A stretch of DNA of 64,000 nucleotides, taken from assembly GCA_934438175.1 (NCBI GenBank), contig CAKSBH010000002.1, positions 181,095-245,094 on the forward strand. Direction: 5' to 3'. Numbering within the stretch: position 1 is the first letter of the stretch; every line of letters begins with the position of its first letter. Made by a program: the position numbers and the translations under genes. The stretch comes from an uncultured Eubacteriales bacterium. GTDB taxonomy: Bacteria > Bacillota > Clostridia > Oscillospirales > UBA644. The notes under the pieces are model-generated. The model did not search any database. It saw nothing but the letters and a program-made list of their open reading frames with translations, and had not been told where the DNA came from. Positions 42,404 through 50,838 of this stretch are shown in pieces.

Positions 42404-42994
42404 ATGAGTCCAAGCCCCTTTTTTGCGCTGATTTCCCGCACCAAATACATCAACCGCTGGGGGTTGATGCGGGGGACGGAAACGGAAAATCTGCAGGAGC
42501 ATTCGTATGAGACTGCCATTCTTGCCCACGCGCTTGCCACGATCGACCGGAATGAGCGCGGCGTGGAGGTGGATCCCGACCGTGCGGCGGTGATGGCACT
42601 GTATCATGACGTTTCGGAGATTCTGACCGGCGACATGCCGACGCCGGTGAAGTATTACAACGAGGAGATCCGCACGTCCTATCGCCGCATCGAACGGCGG
42701 GCGGTGGAGGCGCTGGCGGAAAAGCTGCCGGATTACCTGCGGGACGATTACTGGCAGCTGATGAACGCCGAGCGTGCGCCGGAATGGAAATACGTCAAGG
42801 CGGCGGACACGCTGTCCGGCTATCTGAAATGTCTCAAGGAGCGGAAGGCGGGCAGTGAGGAGTTCGTGGGGGCGGAAGCGAGTTTGCGGGAGCGGCTGGT
42901 TGAAACCGACGTTCCGGCTCTGGACGATTTTCTGCGGGATTTCCTGCCGGCGTATACGCAGACCCTGGACGAGCAGACAAAGGATTTGCTGTGA
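42404..42994 (+). CDS. yfbR: YfbR-like HD-domain 5'-deoxynucleotidase
   Basis: 196 residues from ATG 42404 with AAGGAAGG upstream. HD-superfamily residues match YfbR: EHSYETAILAHAL, ALYHDVSEILTGDMPTPVKYY and a later KAADTLSGYLKC. E. coli YfbR dephosphorylates dNMPs. It lies directly behind the prs terminator, so it may be read through from the prs promoter and help balance nucleotide pools. A second, different HD protein is at 56727-57299. Confidence 0.88.
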   Translation: MSPSPFFALISRTKYINRWGLMRGTETENLQEHSYETAILAHALATIDRNERGVEVDPDRAAVMALYHDVSEILTGDMPTPVKYYNEEIRTSYRRIERRAVEALAEKLPDYLRDDYWQLMNAERAPEWKYVKAADTLSGYLKCLKERKAGSEEFVGAEASLRERLVETDVPALDDFLRDFLPAYTQTLDEQTKDLL

Positions 42995-42997
42995 CGC

Positions 42998-43026
42998 TTG
43001 CAAATTTTTTCGGAATATGATATAAT
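42998..43026 (+). promoter_or_regulatory. Promoter of the E2-like acyltransferase gene
   Basis: TTGCAA (42998-43003), 17 bp, TATAAT (43021-43026). Confidence 0.8.
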
Positions 43027-43128
43027 CGGACAGAGATTTTTTTCTCTGTTCGTTTTTTTCGGCGCTTGTTCCGCGCAAAGCGGCCGGCGTCACTCACCCA
43101 TTTTTATTGAAGGAGTGTTCCGAATTTT

Positions 43129-43980
43129 ATGGCGAAACAAAAAGAGGGAAGACGTCTGCGGACGATTTCTCCCATGACCCGCGTTGCCGTTTATATTATG
43201 AAAAAACGGCACGACGCCTCCAATCTGCTTGCCGACACCGTCAACATCGACCGCACCACCGAGTACATTGCCCGGAAGCGCGCGGAGGGACTGAAGGGCT
43301 TCGGGATGATGCACGTTTTTATGAGCGCATACATCCGCACCATCTCGCAGTATCCCGGCATCAACCGTTTTATCCGGGGACAGACGATTTACGCCCGTAA
43401 CGGCATTGAGATGATGATTACCATCAAACGGGAGATGACGCTGAATGCGGAGGAAACGGTGCTGAAGATTGATTTCACGCCGGATATGACGGCTCCGCAG
43501 GTGTACGACGTGGTGAAGAAGACCGTGGAGACCTCCCGCTCCGGCGAAAGTGATTTCGACGACACCGCCAAGATTCTCAATCACATTCCCGGCCTGGTGC
43601 TCAAGTTTACGGTGTGGTTTCTCAACCTGCTGGATTATTTCGGGCTGCTGCCCCGCAAGCTGACCAAGCTCAGCCCGTTCCACGGCTCGTTTGCCGTTAC
43701 GTCGATGGGGTCGCTCGGCATTCCGCCCATCTACCATCATCTGTACGACTTCGGCAACATCCCCGTGTTCTGCGCCTTCGGCCCCAAATACGTCAAAAAA
43801 ACCGTTCTTTCCGACGGAACCGTGGAGAAGCGCAAGTATCTGGACTACAAAGCCACCACGGACGAACGGATCTGCGACGGGCATTATTACGCGGCGGCGC
43901 TGAAGTATTTCAAGGGGCTGATCGCCAATCCCTCGTGTCTGGATGAGCCGCCCGCAGAGGTCCGGCAGGATATTGACTGA
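43129..43980 (+). CDS. Stand-alone 2-oxoacid dehydrogenase E2-like acyltransferase domain
   Basis: 283 residues. It resembles the catalytic (CAT-fold) domain of dihydrolipoyl acyltransferases: TPMTRVAVYIM-like start (SPMTRVAVYIMKKRHDASN), a central FAVTSMGSLGIPPIYHHLYDFGN strand region and the C-terminal motif DERICDG. No lipoyl or peripheral-binding domain is present and no E1 or E3 genes are nearby. In the C-terminal motif the catalytic His of HxxxDG is Glu (ERICDG), so the classical transacetylase mechanism may be lost. A hydrophobic stretch at about 160-185 may be part of the core. It is a single gene with its own promoter and terminator; its substrate is unknown. Confidence 0.7.
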   Translation: MAKQKEGRRLRTISPMTRVAVYIMKKRHDASNLLADTVNIDRTTEYIARKRAEGLKGFGMMHVFMSAYIRTISQYPGINRFIRGQTIYARNGIEMMITIKREMTLNAEETVLKIDFTPDMTAPQVYDVVKKTVETSRSGESDFDDTAKILNHIPGLVLKFTVWFLNLLDYFGLLPRKLTKLSPFHGSFAVTSMGSLGIPPIYHHLYDFGNIPVFCAFGPKYVKKTVLSDGTVEKRKYLDYKATTDERICDGHYYAAALKYFKGLIANPSCLDEPPAEVRQDID

Positions 43981-43987
43981 AAAAAAC

Positions 43988-44023
43988 AAAAAGGGTTTAT
44001 GCCGTGCGCATAAATCCTTTTTT
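43988..44023 (+). terminator. Terminator after the E2-like gene
   Basis: aaagggtttatgc/gcataaatccttt stem with a 3-4 base loop, followed by a T-run (CTTTTTTTG). Confidence 0.85.
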
Positions 44024-44069
44024 TGTGCAGAAAATGCGGGTGAGATGTTTTTTGAGGGAGGCGTTTTTT

Positions 44070-44741
44070 ATGGACGAAAACGAAGAAAAGACACGCCCGG
44101 AGGAAGACCGGGCGGAGGAGCCGGACGGATCGGTGACGGTGGACCGTATTCACTGTCTGACCGTGATCGGGCAGGTGGAGGGGCATTTTCTGCTGCCGTC
44201 CCAGAACAAGACCACCAAGTACGAGCATGTTCTGCCGGCGCTGGTCGCCATTGAGGAAAGCAAGGAGATTGAGGGACTTCTGATTCTGCTGAACACGGTG
44301 GGCGGCGATGTGGAGGCGGGGCTTGCGATTGCCGAGATGATCGCTTCCATGAAGAAGCCCACGGTGTCGCTGGTGCTCGGCGGCGGGCATTCCATCGGTG
44401 TTCCGCTGGCGGTGTCGGCGCGGTATTCGTTTATGGTGCCGTCCGCCACGATGACCGTTCATCCGGTGCGGCTGAACGGAATGATTATCGGCGTGCCGCA
44501 GTCGTTTGCCTATTTTGACCGGATGCAGGAGCGGATTGTACGCTTTGTTGCACAGAATTCCCGCATTTCTCCGGAGCGGTTCCGTGCGCTGATGACCGGT
44601 ACGGGCGACATGGTAAGCGATGTGGGAACGGTGCTGGACGGCGAGGGGGCTGTCCGGGAGGGAATCATCGACGAGCTGGGCGGTCTGAAGGACGCCATGC
44701 GGAAGCTGAACGAGCTGATCGATGCGGAGAAGGTGATGTGA
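44070..44741 (+). CDS. tepA: TepA/ClpP-like serine protease
   Basis: 223 residues from ATG 44070 (GAGGGAGGCG upstream; the longer frame from 44004 runs through the terminator). The ClpP fold is marked by LLNTVGGDVEAGLAIAEMI, the nucleophile motif GGGHSIGVPLA and TMTVHPVR with the catalytic His. TepA of Bacillus is a membrane-associated member that degrades signal peptides or aids protein export and acts early in sporulation. The acidic N-terminal tail is typical of the family. It overlaps the start of a YlzJ-like gene by one base. Confidence 0.88.
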   Translation: MDENEEKTRPEEDRAEEPDGSVTVDRIHCLTVIGQVEGHFLLPSQNKTTKYEHVLPALVAIEESKEIEGLLILLNTVGGDVEAGLAIAEMIASMKKPTVSLVLGGGHSIGVPLAVSARYSFMVPSATMTVHPVRLNGMIIGVPQSFAYFDRMQERIVRFVAQNSRISPERFRALMTGTGDMVSDVGTVLDGEGAVREGIIDELGGLKDAMRKLNELIDAEKVM

Positions 44742-44914
44742 TGCTGTATTCCGTTGTTCCCGCCGAGACGGTGCTGCGTGCCGGAGAGGTCTCCGGCACG
44801 CGACCGGAGCCGGGGAAGCCCATCGGGGCTCCGTCCTGCTGCGACCTGGCGCCTTCCCGTTATCTTTCTCCGGATTTTCCGTTCAATCCGCCGGTGCTGC
44901 GCACCCGGAAATAA
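44741..44914 (+). CDS. ylzJ: YlzJ-like small protein
   Basis: 57 residues. ATG 44741 overlaps the last base of tepA (GTGATG). MLYSVVPAETVL followed later by PSRYLSPDFPFNPP fits the YlzJ pattern (short protein opening with L-Y-T/S-x-x-P-x-E and ending in L-x-P). YlzJ follows tepA in Bacillus as well, which supports the call. The function is unknown. In Bacillus the next gene is spoIIIE; here a sialidase-like gene with its own promoter follows. Confidence 0.75.
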   Translation: MLYSVVPAETVLRAGEVSGTRPEPGKPIGAPSCCDLAPSRYLSPDFPFNPPVLRTRK

Positions 44915-44927
44915 CGGTTGGATTCTC

Positions 44928-44956
44928 TTGACTTTTGGGCGGTGCCGTGCTATAAT
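44928..44956 (+). promoter_or_regulatory. Promoter of the sialidase-like/yhcH pair
   Basis: TTGACT (44928-44933), 17 bp, TATAAT (44951-44956). A leader of about 130 bases follows, with an imperfect gcggatccgccggaggg hairpin and no recognised riboswitch. Confidence 0.85.
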
Positions 44957-45093
44957 ACGCATAAGAAATTTTTCCGTGCGGGTCCCGGCGGATCCGCCGG
45001 AGGGCCCCCGCTTTTCCGTGCTGTATGCCGTCGGTTTTCGCGGCGGAGCGGCGAAGAAAAGCGAATTCGGAACCGAACGAAGGAGATTGAAGC

Positions 45094-46197
45094 ATGAAGG
45101 TTATTTTTTCATCCGTCGTCTACGACAACCCGATGCCGCATCTGCGCAGCCGTCAGTCCATGTTTCCGTTTGTGGCGGAAACGGACGACGGAAAGATTCT
45201 GTGCAGCCATGTCATCGGCGAGGCGTTTGAGGCGGTCAACTGCACCAGTTATATTTCGGAAAGCGCCGACGGCGGCAGAACCTGGTCTGCACCGGTGAAT
45301 ATGTTTGACAAGGCATCGGAGCGTGTGCCGGTTACGGATTGCTGCAAAATCACGAATCTGGGCGGCGGAAGACTGGTTGGCATCGGCTACGCATTCCCGC
45401 GTCCGAACCCCGATTTTGCCGAGGGTAACGGTCAGACCGGCGGTCTTCTGGACGATTTTGTGTACATCACCCGCTCTTCCGACAGCGGAAAGACGTGGAC
45501 CCCGTATGAGGAGGTTCCCAACGCCTGGGGGCATCATACCGAGGCATCCGCGCCCATCACCGTGCTGAAAAACGGCGACTGGGCAACTCCGATTACGGGC
45601 TTCCCGGATTGGAACGGCAACATGTCCGGACGTCTGTGCGGGCGGCTGCTCCGTTCTTCCGATGAGGGAAAAACGTGGAACGACGACACGGTCTGCATGC
45701 AGTTTCCGGGCGATACCGTCACCTGCTATGAGCAGCGTCTGTGCCAGCTGGAAAGCGGCGCGCTGGTGGTCATCAGCTGGAACGAAGACACCCGGACCGG
45801 CGAGCGCATGAACAATCACTTCAGCATTTCCTACGACAACGGCAAAACGTTCTCGGAGCCGATGGATACCGGCGTACGCGGTCAGGCATCGTCGGTGTGT
45901 GCCATCGGCGGGGAGAAGCTGCTTGCCCTGCACGCCAAGCGTCGGGATACTGACCGTCCCGGTGTGTACGGCTATATTGTCAATCTGGCAAACGGAAAAT
46001 GGGAGATTGAGGAAGAGGCGCTTCTCTGGGAGCCGGCAACGCCCATTGTCCGCGACAAGAATATGGCGGAGATCTTCGGCTTCCTCAAATTTGGTCAGCC
46101 GGGTGCCATTCTGCTGAAGAACGGCAACATCCTGATGGTTCACTGGTTTGCCGAGCAGGGACAGTACAAAACCGTCGTGACGGAAATCGAACGGTAA
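45094..46197 (+). CDS. Sialidase-like (BNR/Asp-box) glycosidase, cytosolic
   Basis: 367 residues with no signal peptide. Four Asp-box motifs (SADGGRTW, SSDSGKTW, SSDEGKTW, SYDNGKTF), each in the loop between blade strands, mark a six-bladed propeller of the sialidase superfamily. The RSRQSMFPF start gives an arginine at the expected active-site position. Cytosolic members act on short imported sialosides or other uronic/neuraminic derivatives rather than on polymers. The yhcH gene 17 bases downstream, a family often in sialic acid operons, supports such a role, but no nan genes are nearby. The substrate is not certain. Confidence 0.75.
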   Translation: MKVIFSSVVYDNPMPHLRSRQSMFPFVAETDDGKILCSHVIGEAFEAVNCTSYISESADGGRTWSAPVNMFDKASERVPVTDCCKITNLGGGRLVGIGYAFPRPNPDFAEGNGQTGGLLDDFVYITRSSDSGKTWTPYEEVPNAWGHHTEASAPITVLKNGDWATPITGFPDWNGNMSGRLCGRLLRSSDEGKTWNDDTVCMQFPGDTVTCYEQRLCQLESGALVVISWNEDTRTGERMNNHFSISYDNGKTFSEPMDTGVRGQASSVCAIGGEKLLALHAKRRDTDRPGVYGYIVNLANGKWEIEEEALLWEPATPIVRDKNMAEIFGFLKFGQPGAILLKNGNILMVHWFAEQGQYKTVVTEIER

Positions 46198-46214
46198 AAA
46201 AAGGAGAACGGGTC

Positions 46215-46670
46215 ATGATTTACGACAGCATCAAAAACATTGAGAATTACAGGGGCATTCATAAGAACGTATACGACGCGTTGGTGCATCTGGCGCAGAA
46301 CGATTTCAAACATGCCAAGCCGGGACGCAACGACGTGGACGGCGACCGCATCTACTACAATTTTGTGGCAGACGGCGAGACCGTGACGCCGGACCGGAAC
46401 ACCTTTGAGGCGCATCGCGCATACGTGGATATCCATGTGGATGTCCGGGGGGAGGAGACCGTATATACGGCGGATGTCTCCCATATGAACGTCACGAAGG
46501 AATACGATGCCGAGGGCGATTATCTGCTTTGCGACGGCAAGCCCGAGGCGGTTGTTTTCAACAAGCCGGGAACCTTTGTGGTGTGCTTCCCGTCCGATGC
46601 CCATATGCCGATGTGCAGCGACGTTCCCGCAAAGATTACCAAAGCCATTTACAAGGTTCGTCTGGACTGA
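46215..46670 (+). CDS. yhcH: YhcH/YjgK/YiaL-family protein
   Basis: 151 residues in the DUF386 family (MIYDSIKNIENY, FEAHRAYVDIHVDVRGEE and the C-terminal PSDAHMP). The conserved Glu/His set in FEAHRAYVDIH and the late His are present. Family members form a cupin-like beta-barrel with a metal and have been linked to opening of sialic acid rings (NanQ-type anomerase) or to beta-galactosidase accessory EbgC. It follows the sialidase-like gene in one transcription unit with a clear terminator after it. Confidence 0.85.
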   Translation: MIYDSIKNIENYRGIHKNVYDALVHLAQNDFKHAKPGRNDVDGDRIYYNFVADGETVTPDRNTFEAHRAYVDIHVDVRGEETVYTADVSHMNVTKEYDAEGDYLLCDGKPEAVVFNKPGTFVVCFPSDAHMPMCSDVPAKITKAIYKVRLD

Positions 46671-46687
46671 ACACGGAATTCTGCGGA

Positions 46688-46716
46688 GATGCCGGAATTT
46701 TTCCGGCATCTTTTTT
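46688..46716 (+). terminator. Terminator after yhcH
   Basis: gatgccgga/tccggcatc stem with a 5-base loop, then TTTTTT. It also ends the opposing feoAB unit in part. Confidence 0.9.
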
Positions 46717-46735
46717 GCGTCCGCCCGGCATTTTT

Positions 46736-48841
46736 TCAGCCGAAAGCGGAGAAGATAAGACGGGTGAGCAGGCAGAGAACCAGCCCCACCGCCGTGGGCA
46801 GAACGGCGGAAAGAAGGGTTTTTGCGCCGGAGCCCGTTTCCCGGTAAATGGTTTTCAGGGTTGTGGCGCAGGGAAAGTGAAACAGGAAGAAGAGAACGAC
46901 GCAGATGGCGGTCGCCGTCGTCCATCCGTTCTGCAGCAGGATGCTGCCGAGCGCCTCGTTTCCGGTCAGTTCGGTCAGACGGCTTTCGCCGAGATATGCC
47001 ATCATCATCAGCGGAATGACGGTTTCGTTGGCGGGAAGTCCCAGGAGGAATGCCGTCAGAATCACGCCGTCCATGCCGAAAAAGCGTCCCACGGGGTTCA
47101 GAAATGCGGTGAGATGCGAAAGAAGCGTGGCATCTCCCGCCCGGAAAAAGGACAGCGCCCAGATGAGAAGCCCGGCGGGCGCGGCGACGGCAGCGGCTCT
47201 TCCGAGAACAAACAGGGTGCGGTCAAAGACGGAGCGGACCAGCACTTCCCCGATCTTCGGCATCCGGTAGGGCGGCAGCTCCAGCAGGAAGCCGGAGGGC
47301 TCGCCCCGCAGAACGGTGGCGGAGAGAAGCCGGGAGACGCCGAGCGTGATCAGAACGGAAAGCAGAATCAGCAGAAGCAGGATCCCCGCCGTTGCGACCG
47401 AGCGCAGGATGCCCGACATCCGGAAGACGCAGAACAGGGAAATCAGCGAAATCAGTGCCGGGAAGCGCCCGTTGCAGGGGACGAAGCTGTTGGTCAGGAT
47501 GGCGATGAGGCGTTCCCGCGGGGAATCGATGATGCGGCATCCGATGACCCCGCAGGCATTGCAGCCGAAGCCCATGCACATGGTCAGCGCCTGTTTTCCG
47601 TGCGCGCCCACACGGCGGAACGTGCCGTCACAGCAGAAGGCGATGCGGGGGAGGACGCCGACGTCCTCCAGCAGGGTGAATAGCGGAAAAAAGATCGCCA
47701 TCGGCGGAAGCATAACGGATACGACCCATGCCAGTGTGCGCCACACGCCGGAAACCACGGCATCGCAGAGCCACGGCGGAGCGCAGAGCCGCAGAAGAAG
47801 CGAATGCAGCGGCTCTTCCAGCGAAAACAGCGCCGCCGACAGAACGTCCGAAATGCCGTTTGCGCCCACGACGGTCAGCCAGAACACGAAGCCGAGAAGC
47901 AGCAGCATCAGCGGAATGCCGGTTTTCTTCGAGGTCAGAATCCGGTCGATCTTCCGGTCTTTTTCGGCATAGGCCCGGTCTTCCGGCACGACGCAGAGCC
48001 GGGCGATCCGTTCGGCTTCCAGCACCGTCTGCTCGGCGATGCGGTTCGGAACGGTGTCGGAGAGAAGATGTGCCAGGACCATGCGCACATCCGGCTCCTC
48101 CAGCAGGTTTCTGCCCAGGTATCCGTGAATGCTGCGGTTGAGCCCCTCGTCGTTCTTCAGCGCGCAGAGGGCAAGCCAGCGAGGGGGGAGATCCCGGGTG
48201 TCCTTGTCGCGGAAGACGGCTTCGAGATTTTCCACCGCCGCCTCCGTTTCCTCGTCGAAGGTCCGCCGGATTTCCCGGCACGGAAGCGTCCCTTCCGCCA
48301 CGGCGGCAACGGTGCGCTTCAGTTCCGCGAGCCCTTCGCCCGCCCGTGCCGCCGTGACAACGACGGGAACCCCCAGCTGGAGGGCAAGCTCGTCGGTATC
48401 GATGCGGATTTTCTTTTTGCGTGCCTCGTCCATCAGGTTCAGACACACCACGGCACGGGGCTTGCGGGCGAGAATCTGCAGGGCAAGCGGAAGATTCCGT
48501 TCCAGCCCGGTGGCGTCGAGAACCAGCACCGTCAGGTCGCTGTCGCCGAAGCAGATGTAGTCCCGCGCCACCTCCTCTTCGGCGGATCGGGCGGAAAGGG
48601 AGTAGGTGCCCGGGGTGTCGATGACGGCGAACGTTCTGCCCTCCGAGGAATAGCTGCCCCGCGCGCCGGCGACGGTCTTTCCGGGCCAGTTGCCGGTGTG
48701 CTGGTTCATGCCGGTCAGGGCGTTGAAGACCGTGCTTTTCCCCACGTTGGGGTTGCCCGCCAGGGCGACGGTTACGTCGGCGGACGGAAAAGAAAGGGGG
48801 GACGGATCCCGTGCCCCCGCGGATTGTCTGGTCAGTCCCAT
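46736..48841 (-). CDS. feoB: Ferrous iron transporter FeoB
   Basis: 701 residues. The N-terminal GTPase has G1 GNPNVGKST, G3 DTPGTYSL and G4 NLMDEA, followed by the GDI-like helical domain, then about eight to ten membrane helices with the paired Gate motifs, including the Cys-containing CNACGVIGCR and SFVPCNGRFP. It takes up Fe2+ driven or gated by GTP. It is a little shorter than E. coli FeoB (773), as in many Clostridia. Its start overlaps feoA by 10 bases. No FeoC or Fur box was recognised. Confidence 0.95.
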   Translation of the reverse strand: MGLTRQSAGARDPSPLSFPSADVTVALAGNPNVGKSTVFNALTGMNQHTGNWPGKTVAGARGSYSSEGRTFAVIDTPGTYSLSARSAEEEVARDYICFGDSDLTVLVLDATGLERNLPLALQILARKPRAVVCLNLMDEARKKKIRIDTDELALQLGVPVVVTAARAGEGLAELKRTVAAVAEGTLPCREIRRTFDEETEAAVENLEAVFRDKDTRDLPPRWLALCALKNDEGLNRSIHGYLGRNLLEEPDVRMVLAHLLSDTVPNRIAEQTVLEAERIARLCVVPEDRAYAEKDRKIDRILTSKKTGIPLMLLLLGFVFWLTVVGANGISDVLSAALFSLEEPLHSLLLRLCAPPWLCDAVVSGVWRTLAWVVSVMLPPMAIFFPLFTLLEDVGVLPRIAFCCDGTFRRVGAHGKQALTMCMGFGCNACGVIGCRIIDSPRERLIAILTNSFVPCNGRFPALISLISLFCVFRMSGILRSVATAGILLLLILLSVLITLGVSRLLSATVLRGEPSGFLLELPPYRMPKIGEVLVRSVFDRTLFVLGRAAAVAAPAGLLIWALSFFRAGDATLLSHLTAFLNPVGRFFGMDGVILTAFLLGLPANETVIPLMMMAYLGESRLTELTGNEALGSILLQNGWTTATAICVVLFFLFHFPCATTLKTIYRETGSGAKTLLSAVLPTAVGLVLCLLTRLIFSAFG

Positions 48842-49086
48842 GTGTTCCTCCCTGGTTCCGGTTCTACGGTGATCTGTCCGGCGGTTGTGTTGCGCAGGGC
48901 AAAGACGGCGCCCCGGAATTCGTAGGCGACCGGATCGCCCGAAAAACTTCGGTACAATCTCCGGATGAGGGTGCCCCGGATCAGCCCCAGATCCTGCAGA
49001 CGCTGCTTTTCGCGGTCGGAGACCCGGATCTCCCGGACCCTCCCGGCTTCCCCCTCGGCAAGCCGGCTTAATTCTTTGATGTTCAT
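48832..49086 (-). CDS. feoA: FeoA-type SH3-like iron transport accessory protein
   Basis: 84 residues from ATG 49086 (MNIKELSRLAEGEAGRV). The SH3-like pattern LGLIRGTLIRRLYRSFSGDPVAYEFRGAVFALRNTTA matches FeoA, with the conserved L-x-x-G-(L/I)-x-x-G-T turn. FeoA binds or activates FeoB at the membrane. The ribosome site is weak (GGAG well upstream). The end overlaps feoB by 10 bases, so the pair is coupled. Confidence 0.92.
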   Translation of the reverse strand: MNIKELSRLAEGEAGRVREIRVSDREKQRLQDLGLIRGTLIRRLYRSFSGDPVAYEFRGAVFALRNTTAGQITVEPEPGRNTWD

Positions 49087-49205
49087 GTCGGTTTTACACG
49101 CTCCGTTTTTTCTATTATCCAGTATATGTGGTGCCGGAAAAATGGTGCGGTGCGCGGAAATCCCGCCGTTCCGGAGAATTCCCATCGGAATGTTACGAAA
49201 AGAAC

Positions 49206-49234
49206 TTGACATCGCCGCAAAAAAAATGTATAAT
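49206..49234 (+). promoter_or_regulatory. Promoter of the foldase gene
   Basis: TTGACA (49206-49211), 17 bp, TATAAT (49229-49234), about 60 bases before the start codon. Confidence 0.9.
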
Positions 49235-49298
49235 ATTTCTTAACGGAACACGCTTCCGCAATTACAAAGATTACAAAAAGTTAGGACGGATGAATTTC

Positions 49299-50774
49299 AT
49301 GGGTAAAGGATCTCGTAACAGAAACCGTGAAGAAAAAAAGGATATGGCGGTCGCGAAAAAGAAGTCTTTCCCGGTCTTTACCGTATTCTGCATCATTGTA
49401 GGACTTTTGCTTGCCTTCTCCATCGCGTACAGCGTGTACACGTCGAACGGCGGGGCAACGAGAAACCAGGTGGTTATGGAAATCGGAGGAGAGAAGATCT
49501 CCGGTCTGGATTTCCAGTATGCGTATATGAGCGCGGTCAACAACTACTGGTTCTATATGTCTTACCTGTCCGGCGTCCGGTCGCTTTCCGATGTCAAGAC
49601 CAAGCCGTGCGCCTACGATAAGGACAAGACCTGGGCGGAATACCTCGGAGAGACGACCATTTCCAGCCTGCAGAACGAACTGCTTCTCTATGTGGACGCA
49701 AAGGACAAGGGCATGACGCTCAGCGAGGAAAGCCGTGAGAAGATCAACGAGCAGATTGCTTCTCTGACGAAAACGGCAGAGGAAAAGCACTATTCGCTGG
49801 ACGAATACCTGTCGATTGCGTATGTTACGGGCTATAAGCGCGCGGATCTGGAGCGGATGCTGACCATTTACCATATTGCCCAGCAGAACTCCACGAAAGT
49901 GATCGACGGCATGACCTACACCGACGAGCAACTGGAGGCCTATTACAACAAGCACCGTTCGGATATGGACAACTTCACGTTCAACGTCAAGGCGTTTGAG
50001 TTTACCGACAAGACCGTGGATTCCGACGGCGCTCCCATTGAAGGCGCGCACACCAAGGAGGAAGCCAAGGAGTTGGCAAAGGTTCTGCTGGAGAAGATTC
50101 AGAACGGAATGAGTTTTGCCGATGCCGCTGAGGACACCAAGGGCGAGACGGAGCGCAAAGATCTTGCCTACAGTTCCATCGAGGATGGCGCGAAGGTGAA
50201 GGAATGGCTTGCCGACAAGGATCGCAAGGAAAACGATCTGGAGATCGTGGAGGGTGACGATGCCTTCTATGTGGTGCAGTTTATCAGCGCCGTGCGCGAC
50301 GATTACAAGTTGGTGACCATCAAGCGCGTCATCAAGAACATCGACTCCAAAGACGGCATGGAGGATGAGGAAAAGCAGAAGCTTCTGGAAGAGTTGAAAA
50401 AGGATCTCGACGCGAAGCTGGATGCCTGGGACAAGACCTCCGACGGCTTTACCAAGATGGCGAAGGAAATCAACTCCAACCTGTCGAACGACGGTCTGGT
50501 GGAGGATGTGACCAAGAATTATTACAGCGAAAATACCGACAAGTGGCTGTTTGACGAAGAGCGCAAGGAAGGCGACTACACCATTCTGGAAAACAGCTCG
50601 AAGACCGGTTATGAACTGCTGTACTTCGTCAGCCGGGGCGAACAGTACTGGAAGAAGTATTCCACCAACAGTCTGAAGTCCGAGGATTATCAGGCGTATC
50701 TGGAAAAACTGAGAAAAGACCGGGCAAGCACCATCATCATCCGGGACAAGGATGCCCTTGCTCTGGTAAAATAA
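49299..50774 (+). CDS. PrsA/SurA-like membrane-anchored foldase (SurA_N type)
   Basis: 491 residues from ATG 49299; ATG 49290 sits too near AGGACGG. A basic N-terminus is followed by one transmembrane helix (about 25-45, FTVFCIIVGLLLAFSIAYSVY) and a long extracytoplasmic part rich in Lys, Asp and Glu. Segments such as VVMEIGGEKISGLDFQYAYMS and NELLLYVDAKDKGMTLSEE are typical of the SurA_N/PrsA chaperone domain, and a later KRVIKNIDSKDGMEDEEKQ region may be a degenerate parvulin. No lipobox Cys, so it is anchored by the helix rather than lipid. It likely folds exported proteins outside the membrane. Confidence 0.75.
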   Translation: MGKGSRNRNREEKKDMAVAKKKSFPVFTVFCIIVGLLLAFSIAYSVYTSNGGATRNQVVMEIGGEKISGLDFQYAYMSAVNNYWFYMSYLSGVRSLSDVKTKPCAYDKDKTWAEYLGETTISSLQNELLLYVDAKDKGMTLSEESREKINEQIASLTKTAEEKHYSLDEYLSIAYVTGYKRADLERMLTIYHIAQQNSTKVIDGMTYTDEQLEAYYNKHRSDMDNFTFNVKAFEFTDKTVDSDGAPIEGAHTKEEAKELAKVLLEKIQNGMSFADAAEDTKGETERKDLAYSSIEDGAKVKEWLADKDRKENDLEIVEGDDAFYVVQFISAVRDDYKLVTIKRVIKNIDSKDGMEDEEKQKLLEELKKDLDAKLDAWDKTSDGFTKMAKEINSNLSNDGLVEDVTKNYYSENTDKWLFDEERKEGDYTILENSSKTGYELLYFVSRGEQYWKKYSTNSLKSEDYQAYLEKLRKDRASTIIIRDKDALALVK

Positions 50775-50838
50775 AATTTTCTGACAAAGAAGAACGGGGG
50801 CGCGGAAGCGCTCCCGTTTCCGACAGGAGGAAACAGCC

